This document shows positions 1-4,978 of a stretch of DNA of 6,788 bases, piece after piece. Position numbers and translations under genes: made by a program. Location: assembly GCA_938015605.1 (NCBI GenBank), contig CALLPO010000126.1, positions 1 through 6,788 on the forward strand. The letters are read 5' to 3'. Every line of letters begins with the position of its first letter. Positions within the stretch are counted from its first letter, which is position 1. A model generated the notes under the pieces. That model was not told the origin of the DNA, made no database searches, and worked only from the letters and a program-made list of their open reading frames with translations. This stretch comes from an uncultured Candidatus Altimarinota bacterium (lineage in GTDB: Bacteria; Patescibacteriota; Gracilibacteria; BD1-5; UBA6164).

Positions 1-201
1 ATGAATATTAATTATTCTATGGATGCAGAAAACAAAATTTCTGAAATTACTGTAACTTCTCCAAACTACAAGGGGATGAATAAATTTAATGATGGAATTC
101 AAGTAGTAGTTGGTATGACTATTGATGAAGCTCTAGAACAACATGTTTCTGGAAGTTCACTAGCAACTGCAGCGTTTCAAAAAGTTCTTAAAGATATGTA
201 G
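1..201 (+). CDS. FMN-binding-domain protein, small, possibly 5'-truncated by the window edge
   Basis: The 66 residues resemble the C-terminal part of the FMN-binding domain found in RnfG, NqrC and related flavoproteins, where FMN is linked through phosphate to a Ser/Thr. The diagnostic stretch is HVSGSSLATAAF (about 48-59), which matches the family's Dxx(S/T)GA(S/T) flavinylation signal followed by a short helix. By alignment S53 would be the FMN acceptor. The usual Asp is Gln47 and the usual Ala is Ser52, so the motif is degenerate. The next gene, one base downstream, encodes the ApbE flavinyl transferase, which strongly supports the call. The ATG sits exactly at base 1, so the true start, and any signal peptide or membrane anchor, may lie upstream. 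It has no in-frame TGA and ends in TAG. The family call is an inference from a short motif plus context. Confidence 0.62.
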   Translation: MNINYSMDAENKISEITVTSPNYKGMNKFNDGIQVVVGMTIDEALEQHVSGSSLATAAFQKVLKDM

Positions 202-202
202 T

Positions 203-1042
203 ATGAAAACCTACTCACATGATTGCCTTGGTTCTCGATTAGATATTACTATAGAATCAAGAAAAGATTTAGATTCAGTTATGACTGAGTCTTTTTTGCT
301 GATTGATGATTTTGAAAATAAGTATTCTCGTTTCATTGAGTGAAATGTTTTATCAAAAATTAATAGAGAAAAAACATGAACTCTTCCTGATGAAATAATG
401 ATGCTTGTGACTTTGGCTCAAAAAATCTCTGTGATGACTAATGGGTACTTTGATATTACGATGCTTCCAGTTTTGGAAAATAATGGCTATGGTATTGAAT
501 CAAAAAAAATAAATAATGCTATTTGATACAAAAATATTATTTGTGAAAAAAATGACATTACTTTAGAAAATGATGTGTGTATAGAATTTGGATCTCTGGG
601 GAAATGATATGTTCTGGACCTGTTATATAATGCGCTGAGATCTTATTCTCAAGACTTTGTTATTAACTTTGGTTGAGATATTAGAGTTTCTGGGGAAAAA
701 ACTATTCACCTTGAAGACCCAAATGATATTAAAAAAAGTATAGGAACTATTGAACTCAACAATATTTCGATTGCCTCTTCTGGCTGAAATAAGAGAAAAT
801 TGAGTGTGTGACATCACCTTATTAATCCAGAAAATAAGGCTTCTCAAGAAGATAAAATTGCAGTATTTGTGACTCATAAACTGTGAGTCTTTGCTGACGC
901 TTTTGCTACAGCACTTTTTGTGTGCCCATTGAATAAATCTCTAAAAATTCTTGAAAAAACTCCATGATTAGAAGCCCTTATCATCTGAGCTGATGGGAAA
1001 ATATACAAATCTCAATGATTTATCTCTACTCTAAATATATAA
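203..1042 (+). CDS. apbE: FAD:protein FMN transferase (ApbE family), read with TGA = Gly
   Basis: ApbE takes FMN from FAD and attaches it to Ser/Thr of FMN-binding domains, using Mg2+. Read in code 25 the protein has 279 residues and the family blocks appear in order: LGSRLDITI near residue 9, a YSRF...SKINR block, GYFDITMLP, FGSLGKGYVLD, INFGGDI (154-160), IASSGG then HHLINPE (about 190-209), and ADAFATALFV (231-240), whose Asp232 and Thr236 match the metal-binding positions. About 11 of 22 glycines are TGA, including those in LGKGY and GGD, so a standard-code annotation would break the gene into pieces. No signal peptide or lipobox is visible, unlike many ApbE proteins, so it may act in the cytoplasm. 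It starts one base after the upstream FMN-binding gene and stops 4 bases before the membrane gene, which implies an operon. Its stop is TAA. Confidence 0.93.
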
Positions 1043-1046
1043 AATT

Positions 1047-1658
1047 ATGAATGTCGTAAAACTGATGAAATTCTGAAAAATATTCTCAATTATGAGTGTG
1101 ATTTTTCCTCCTGTTATTTGGATAGGGCTCAACTATTTTGACCTATTATTAGTACAATTTTTAGGTCACAGTTTATATACATGGATTTATATTGTTATTT
1201 GGTACAGTGTTGTTTTTGTAATGATCATTCGTCCACTCTCAGATTTATTTCCTCAGTATAAATTTTTAAGACAACTCTGTTTACTTAGAAGGGCATTTTG
1301 AATCTTGTCTGCTATGTTTGTCTGTGTATTACTCAGTGATAAATGGATCTGAAACCCTGCTAGTTTTGTTGCTTTTTTTACTCCTTCTGATTGGAATATA
1401 TGGTATCCTCTTATGGCAAGACTAAGTGAATTGACGGCTATAATACTGTTGCTTACTTCAAATAATTTTGCTCAAAAAAAGCTCTGAAAAAATTGGAAAT
1501 CAGTTCAAAGAGTGAGTTATATTTATTTTATAACGGGATGAATTTCCGCTTTGAGATATTGAGATGATTATGGGATTGTAGTGAGTATGATTATTGTTTT
1601 AGTGTTATTTTTCTTAGCACTTACTAAGAAAGTAGTTAAAAGAGTGAAGAAAGCATAA
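1047..1658 (+). CDS. Ferric reductase/MsrQ-like membrane protein lacking the haem histidines
   Basis: This is a 203-residue polytopic membrane protein with hydrophobic segments near residues 13-33, 44-62, 84-97, 122-138, 155-168 and 174-193. Blocks resembling MsrQ and ferric-reductase transmembrane domains are LLRRAFGIL (79-87), LLLTSNN...LGKNW (135-150) and WKSVQRVSYIYFI (150-162). In MsrQ these surround the haem-ligand histidines. Here those positions are Leu (RRxxG helix), Gln (VQRV in place of LHRL) and Ser/Ala (ISAL in place of VLHF), and the only histidine is His41. A haem-free role is therefore likely if the homology holds. The family passes electrons across the membrane from quinol or flavin. 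Next to ApbE and an FMN-binding protein, it is a plausible membrane partner of a flavinylated carrier. The ATG is chosen because it follows the apbE stop by 4 bases and gives a full first helix. It has 6 in-frame TGA codons. Confidence 0.68.
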
Positions 1659-1659
1659 C

Positions 1660-1686
1660 TTGTATTTGTTGAATAGTGATTATAAT
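1660..1686 (+). promoter_or_regulatory. Possible promoter for the ABM-HIT-tsaC operon
   Basis: A perfect -10 hexamer TATAAT (1681-1686) lies in the only sizeable gap in this part of the plus strand. A weak -35 candidate TTGTAT (1660-1665) is 15 bases upstream, or CTTGTA with 16. Transcription would start near 1693, leaving a leader of about 30 bases before the ATG at 1723. The background is AT-rich, so chance matches are expected and the call is tentative. Confidence 0.35.
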
Positions 1687-1722
1687 AATGGAGTTAGTGT
1701 CTTTATTTTTAATATACATATT

Positions 1723-2007
1723 ATGAAAACAGTTATTTGGAAAGCTAGTATTGCTGAATGAAAAATGTGAGATTTTGAGAAAACATATGAAATGTTTAAA
1801 TCAGCTGATGGTTTTGTAAGTGCAGAGTTTTATAATCTAACTGACGAGGAGTCAACAGTTATGGTTGTGGAATCTTGGGAATCTGAAGAAAAACAAACAG
1901 CATTTATGGGAACTATGAGTCCAGAAACCATGAATGAATTATTCTCTCTGCTTGCTGGAAAACCAGAAGCATGGAACTGTGAAGCCTGAGCTAAAATTGT
2001 AAAGTAA
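1723..2007 (+). CDS. Small dimeric alpha/beta-barrel protein (ABM-like)
   Basis: The 94-residue protein begins MKTVIWKASI and has the beta-alpha-beta-beta-alpha layout of antibiotic-biosynthesis-monooxygenase-like dimeric alpha/beta-barrel proteins. The pattern is strand 2-9, a helix (FEKTYEMFKSAD), a strand (FVSAEFYNL), the strand VMVVESW (46-52), then a helix SEEKQTAFM and the segment MNELFSLLAG. The VESWES-then-helix pattern is typical of this fold. Members include cofactor-free monooxygenases and haem- or quinone-related enzymes, but many have no known reaction and nothing here fixes the substrate. Three of six glycines are TGA (residues 12, 15 and 89). In the standard code only the 65-residue piece from 1792 would be seen. 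It lies 12 bases before the HIT gene. The start is the first ATG after the gap and is preceded by ATT. It ends in TAA. Confidence 0.62.
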
Positions 2008-2019
2008 TTTCAATACAAG

Positions 2020-2448
2020 ATGAGTGAACATTGAACTAGAGAAACATATTATAATATCAAGAAAACGCAGTACTCTGATATGTGAAGAGCTAGCTGTCCC
2101 TTTTGTGATTTTGATAGTGATGATCAAAAAGAACTGATAGTTTGGAGAGGAAAACATTGGTACATACTTAGAAATAAATTTCCATATACAAATACAGGAA
2201 AGCATATTATGGTAATACCATACAAACATAAATGTGTAGCAACTGACCTAGATTCTGATGAATTTAGTGAATTAAAAGAAGTACATGAGTTTGTAAAATC
2301 CTATTTTTGAGATATAGATTATTTTTCTTTTACTAGAGAAACTTTTGCAAATAGGAGTTTAGAACATTACCATCTACATTTCCTTAATTGAAAACTTCAA
2401 TGAAAGTTTTTAAGAAAAATGCTGAATGGACAATGATTATTTGAATAG
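2020..2448 (+). CDS. HIT-family nucleotide hydrolase/transferase
   Basis: This 142-residue protein has the histidine-triad features: a CPFC knuckle (Cys26, Cys29), a core like KHWYILRNKFPYTNTGKHIM, PYKH (67-70), and the triad HYHLH (116-120), with His118 as the expected nucleophile. HIT proteins cleave alpha-phosphates of nucleotides such as Ap4A, AMP-amino-acid or nucleoside phosphoramidates. The CxxC with downstream histidines suggests a structural zinc site, as in several bacterial HIT proteins. The substrate cannot be told from sequence, although the neighbouring tsaC makes an aminoacyl-type adenylate. Six of nine glycines are TGA, including one next to the triad (LNG). The spacing of 12 bases upstream and 6 bases to tsaC indicates an operon. 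There is no Shine-Dalgarno. It ends in TAG. Confidence 0.88.
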
Positions 2449-2454
2449 AAAATT

Positions 2455-3033
2455 ATGAAACAAATTACAAAACAAGATTTTTTAAAAAACAAAGAATTTT
2501 ATCTATCTGAGATGAAAAATTGAAAGATTTTTATTTACCCAACTGACACCGTTTTAGGCATTGGTTGTATTGTGAGTAACTCAGATTCTGTGGAAAAAAT
2601 TTTTGAACTTAAAAAAAGGGAAAATAAGCCATTATTAATTATTATTCCAGGGTTATGATGGATCAAAAATCATGCTAAAATTTCAGATAAAAATCTAGAA
2701 TATATAAAATCTAAACTTCCTTGAACATATTCTTTTGTAGTGAATCTAGATGATTCAAACTCCATAAATACAAGAGTTCATAATAATCTATGAAGTGTGT
2801 GAGTAAGAATTCCTGACAACTGGTTTGCTGAGATTGTTTGAGAACTCTGAGAAGCTTTTATTACCACTTCTGTGAATATCTCATGAGAGCCATCAGTGTT
2901 AGATGTTAAAAATATACCAGAGGATATTCTAGATTGAGTTGATTATGTTGTAGAAAATGATGAAGAATTTTTGTGAAAGAGTAGTACTCTTATTGACATG
3001 AGAGGAGAGGAGATGAAAGTATTGAGGAAATAG
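2455..3033 (+). CDS. tsaC: L-threonylcarbamoyladenylate synthase (TsaC/YrdC family)
   Basis: TsaC makes threonylcarbamoyl-AMP from Thr, bicarbonate and ATP, the first step of the universal t6A37 modification of ANN-decoding tRNAs. The 192-residue protein matches the short TsaC form without a Sua5 extension. Visible motifs are YPTDTVLGIGC (28-38), the substrate-binding KKRENKPLLI (53-62), SVGVRIPD (114-121), TTSVNISGEPS (137-147) and the C-terminal STLIDMRG...VLRK block. About 10 of 14 glycines are TGA, including the conserved Gly of GVRIPD and SGEP, which is good evidence for TGA = Gly. The ATG at 2455 lies 6 bases after the HIT stop, is preceded by ATT, and is the only start that keeps the N-terminal helix. 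It ends in TAG. The enzyme acts in the cytoplasm with TsaBDE, which is not in this window. Confidence 0.93.
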
Positions 3034-3035
3034 TC

Positions 3036-3056
3036 TTCTTAAGTTTCCCTTAAGAA
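3036..3056. repeat. 8-bp inverted repeat between tsaC and trxA
   Basis: TTCTTAAG (3036-3043) and CTTAAGAA (3049-3056) form a perfect 8-bp stem with a 5-base loop, directly after the tsaC stop. An A-tract rather than a T-tract follows on the plus strand, so it is not a standard rho-independent terminator. It lies just upstream of two TATAAT boxes, which would suit an operator or an mRNA 3' end hairpin. Function is not established. Confidence 0.45.
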
Positions 3057-3073
3057 AAAAGTATATAATTAGT

Positions 3074-3102
3074 TTTGGATAAATTATGTTTTAGGATATA
3101 AT
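3074..3102 (+). promoter_or_regulatory. Possible promoter for trxA
   Basis: A perfect TATAAT lies at 3097-3102, with a weak -35 (TTTGGA at 3074-3079, spacer 17). A second TATAAT at 3064-3069 has no good -35. Transcription from the first would start near 3109, giving a leader of about 33 bases before the trxA ATG. The 108-base gap after tsaC supports separate transcription, but the boxes alone are weak evidence in AT-rich DNA. Confidence 0.4.
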
Positions 3103-3141
3103 TTATTCACCAAAATATATTTAAAAATTAATAAAAAGATT

Positions 3142-3453
3142 ATGGCAGTAGTAGTAAATGATGATAATTTCAAAGAAGAAATTAAAGAAGGAGTTGTATT
3201 AGTAGATTTCTGGGCAGAATGGTGTGGACCTTGCCAAATGCAAATACCAATTCTAGAGGAGCTTTCAAAAGAAATGGAAGGGAAGGCTAAAATTTGTAAA
3301 TTAAATGTAGATGAAGCTCCTGCTACAGCTGGAGAATTCAGAGTTATGAGTATTCCAACTCTAATGGTTTTCAAAGATGGTGAACCAGTTGATACTATGG
3401 TTGGTGTTCAACAAAAAGATGTTTTAGTTGAAAAATTAAACTCTTACTTGTAG
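3142..3453 (+). CDS. trxA: Thioredoxin
   Basis: This is a classic 103-residue thioredoxin, a cytoplasmic disulfide reductase recycled by thioredoxin reductase. It has the active site WCGPC (27-31), preceded by VDFWAE, the buried Asp22, and the cis-proline loop SIPTLMVF (70-77, Pro72). The C-terminal VGVQQ...LVEKLNSYL matches the last strand and helix. The length equals the family norm and no signal peptide is present. It is the only complete gene here with no TGA: all six glycines are GGN. In the other complete genes at least half of glycines are TGA, so this suggests selection for fast or accurate decoding in an abundant protein, or recent arrival. It appears monocistronic, with its own promoter candidate and terminator. 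The start is preceded by ATT without a clear Shine-Dalgarno. It ends in TAG. Confidence 0.98.
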   Translation: MAVVVNDDNFKEEIKEGVVLVDFWAEWCGPCQMQIPILEELSKEMEGKAKICKLNVDEAPATAGEFRVMSIPTLMVFKDGEPVDTMVGVQQKDVLVEKLNSYL

Positions 3454-3469
3454 AAAACAGATAAAAAGA

Positions 3470-3499
3470 AAAGCCTTTCTCTAGGAGAAGGCTTTTTTT
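3470..3499 (+). terminator. Rho-independent terminator of trxA, bidirectional
   Basis: AAAGCCTT (3470-3477) pairs with AAGGCTTT (3488-3495), followed by CTC/GAG around a TAG loop with a one-base bulge. Seven Ts (3493-3499) follow on the plus strand. On the minus strand the same hairpin is followed by TTTTCTTTTT, so it can also end transcription arriving from the right, including from the ncRNA unit at 3552-3657. Confidence 0.9.
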
Positions 3500-3551
3500 G
3501 TGTTTGAGAAACAAGGTTACAATTATAGTTATATCTTGCTTCATCGTAATA

Positions 3552-3624
3552 TGGTGAACGGGAGGGAATTTACCCTCGTAGATTCTGTGTTGAGAAAATG
3601 CCTGATAGATCCAGACTCCGTCCA
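3552..3624 (-). ncRNA. tRNA-like structured RNA (atypical or degenerate tRNA)
   Basis: Read on the minus strand from 3624, all four cloverleaf arms can be drawn. The acceptor is TGGACGG with CCGTTCA (7 pairs, one G-U). The D-like arm is TCTG/CAGG with a 7-nt loop. The anticodon-like arm is ATTTT/AGAAT with an 8-nt loop CTCAACAC. A 4-nt variable region follows, then a T-like arm GAGGG/CCCTC with a 6-nt loop. The 3' end reads CACCA. Against a normal tRNA, the D loop lacks GG, the T loop lacks TTC, the anticodon loop is one base too long, and the discriminator and CCA do not fit a 7-bp acceptor cleanly. The stretch is clearly more GC-rich than its surroundings and has its own promoter and terminator. 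It could be a divergent tRNA, a decaying tRNA, or a tRNA-mimicking small RNA. No amino acid can be assigned. Confidence 0.4.
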
Positions 3625-3628
3625 TTGA

Positions 3629-3656
3629 ATTAAATTTCACTAAATGGAAATTTAAT
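3629..3656. repeat. 10-bp perfect inverted repeat, AT-rich
   Basis: ATTAAATTTC (3629-3638) and GAAATTTAAT (3647-3656) are exact reverse complements around an 8-base loop. The repeat lies between the minus-strand promoter at 3664-3691 and the tRNA-like RNA. It would form a hairpin at the very 5' end of that transcript, or act as a double-stranded operator at the start site. Confidence 0.7.
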
Positions 3657-3663
3657 AGACTAG

Positions 3664-3691
3664 TTTATATAGATATAAATGAATAAGTCAA
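3664..3691 (-). promoter_or_regulatory. Sigma70-like promoter for the tRNA-like RNA
   Basis: On the minus strand TTGACT (3691 to 3686) and TATAAA (3669 to 3664) are separated by 16 bases, each matching consensus at five of six positions. The predicted start is near 3657, at the edge of the inverted repeat, reading towards the tRNA-like element. It sits only 17 bases beyond the GlmU-like stop codon, where no protein gene needs a promoter. Confidence 0.55.
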
Positions 3692-3708
3692 AAATATTTC
3701 AGAGTTTT

Positions 3709-4887
3709 TTATTTAATTGTTGTTCAAGGGAGTAACATTGAATCTGTTTCGATAACTCTTGCAGGATAAGCCATTGATTTTATACCAATCTTTGCATTAT
3801 CTCAGACTATTACTCAAAGTTTTCTTCTTCACGTATCTATTAATTCTCAGTTAATCATACATCTCATATTTTTTCAATCATGTCTAAGGTTTGCTGTAAC
3901 AAAACCTGCTCAGAAGTTTACATTATTTCAAACAACACTGTCTCCAATATATGTAAGATGTCCTGCATTAGAATTGTTTCAGAAACTAGAGTTTTTGACC
4001 TCTACGGCATTTCCAATATGACAATTACTTCATATTACACTTTCTCATCTAATGTAGCAGTTAGGGCCAATTTTTGAGTCTTTTCAGATATAGCAATTTC
4101 ATTCAATGTATGTTCATGATTTAAGAATTGCTCATTTTTCTAAAATTATGTTTCATTTAATGGTTACTCCTTCTTCAATTTCTCAATTAATTTCGGATTC
4201 TTCTAGGGTATTTAGTAAGTAACTGTTAGCTGTTAATATATCCCAAGGAGCTCATACATCTATGAACTCTCACCCAATAGTTATAAGTTGAAAATCTTCT
4301 TGTGTACAGAATCAATTAATAGAATCAGTGATTTCATATTCTCATCTTGTTGAAAGAGGAATATTATCATTAATATCAAATAGTATGTCAGAAAATTTAT
4401 AGGCTCATATATTTATAGTATTTCATATAAAAGATTGAGGTTTTTCTACAATCTTTTCTGCATTTCAATTTTCTTTTTTTTGAAAAACACCATATTTTGA
4501 AGGGTCATCTATTTCTCTTGTGAGACATCCATATCAATCTAGTTGAATAAGAGATTCTAGATCTTTGATTTCAAAAATACTATCTCAGTTAAGCAGTAAG
4601 AAATCTCAGTTGAAGTTAATTCCTCTTATTGCTCATCATGTTCATTTATCATTTCATTGTTCAAAATAGCTTATTTTTGTGCCTTTAAAATTGTCACCAA
4701 AATATTTCTTGATTTCATCTCATAAATGTTTAATAACAATAATTATTTCATCAACACTGTCATAAATATGTTCTAAGTTGTGTTCTAAAATTGGTTTTCA
4801 GACAATTGAAATTAATGGTTTAGGAGTAGTGTCTGTGAGAGGTCTCATTCTAGTTCCTCTTCATGCTGCTAGTATAATTGCTTTCAT
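3709..4887 (-). CDS. GlmU-like bifunctional sugar-1-phosphate nucleotidylyltransferase/acetyltransferase
   Basis: The protein has 392 residues. Residues 1 to about 228 form an RmlA/GlmU-type nucleotidyltransferase: LAAGRGTRMRPLT then PKPLI (about 6-25), FLLLNGDSIFE, YGVFQ, IVEKP, TINIGAY and VGAPWDILTAN. Residues 229-385 form a left-handed beta-helix acyltransferase with hexapeptide repeats (YIEGNCYIG, KIGPNCYI). It contains GNAVEVKNSS, NAGHLTYIGD with His310 equivalent to the catalytic His of GlmU, GAGFVTANLRHDGKN and TGRRKLGVIVGD. The PLTxxxPKPL and TANLRHDGKN blocks resemble the archaeal-type enzymes rather than E. coli GlmU. It most likely makes UDP-GlcNAc or a related sugar nucleotide for envelope glycans, but the exact substrates are open. 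About 34 of 48 glycines are TGA, including the first Gly of GxGTR. It has a short leader without Shine-Dalgarno, ATT before the ATG, and a TAA stop. Confidence 0.9.
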
Positions 4888-4912
4888 AATATAGGGGAGT
4901 TAATTACAAAAG

Positions 4913-4940
4913 AGTATATTTATAAATATACATATTTCAA
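4913..4940 (-). promoter_or_regulatory. Promoter of the GlmU-like gene with overlapping palindromic operator
   Basis: On the minus strand TTGAAA (4940 to 4935) and TATACT (4918 to 4913) are spaced by 16 bases, a near-consensus sigma70 promoter. The start would be near 4906, giving a leader of about 19 bases. A perfect 18-bp palindrome, GTATATTTATAAATATAC (4914-4931), fills the spacer and most of the -10, a classic place for a repressor site. Confidence 0.6.
4914..4931. repeat. Perfect 18-bp palindrome, candidate operator
   Basis: GTATATTTATAAATATAC equals its own reverse complement over all 18 bases. It has no unpaired spacer and so would not form a useful RNA hairpin. That favours a dimeric DNA-binding protein. 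AT-rich composition raises the chance of coincidence, but 18 exact bases on a promoter is notable. Confidence 0.6.
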
Positions 4941-4972
4941 AAAAAAAGCCCTGAACTGTTTAGTTTGAGCTT
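4939..4972 (-). terminator. Rho-independent terminator of the PKD-repeat gene
   Basis: On the minus strand, 6 bases after the TAA stop, AAGCTC pairs with GGGCTT (one G-U). An inner AACT/AGTT stem and a 4-base loop follow, with a small internal loop between the stems, then nine Ts. The T-run leads directly into the -35 of the next promoter, so the GlmU-like gene is likely transcribed separately. Confidence 0.75.
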
Positions 4973-4978
4973 AATTTT

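Noticed and set aside
203..1658. In the standard code this stretch looks like two pseudogenes full of TGA stops.
   Set aside because: Every TGA is in frame with a complete protein, falls at glycine positions, and no frameshift, TAA or TAG interrupts either frame.
3036..3056. Hairpin after tsaC as a rho-independent terminator.
   Set aside because: The stem is AT-rich and is followed by As, not Ts, on the plus strand. It is kept only as an inverted repeat.
3084..3374. Minus-strand open frame across trxA, and similar opposite-strand frames at 623-877, 1939-2229 and 3395-3640.
   Set aside because: They lie opposite clear genes or the RNA element, show no family motifs, and several begin or end at TGA, which is not a stop here.
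3552..3624. The tRNA-like element as the tRNA-Gly(UCA) that decodes TGA.
   Set aside because: UCA occurs in the loop but is preceded by C rather than the required U33 and is off-centre, and the acceptor does not look like a glycine tRNA.
3551..3640. Short plus-strand open frame beginning ATG GTG AAC GGG at 3551, about 29 codons.
   Set aside because: It has no initiation signal, its codon choice is unlike the neighbours (GTC, CTC, AGG), and the same bases fold as a structured RNA on the other strand.
3880..4077. Plus-strand open frames at 3880-4077 and 5999-6283.
   Set aside because: They are antisense to the GlmU-like and PKD genes, which carry strong family motifs, and they show no recognisable protein.
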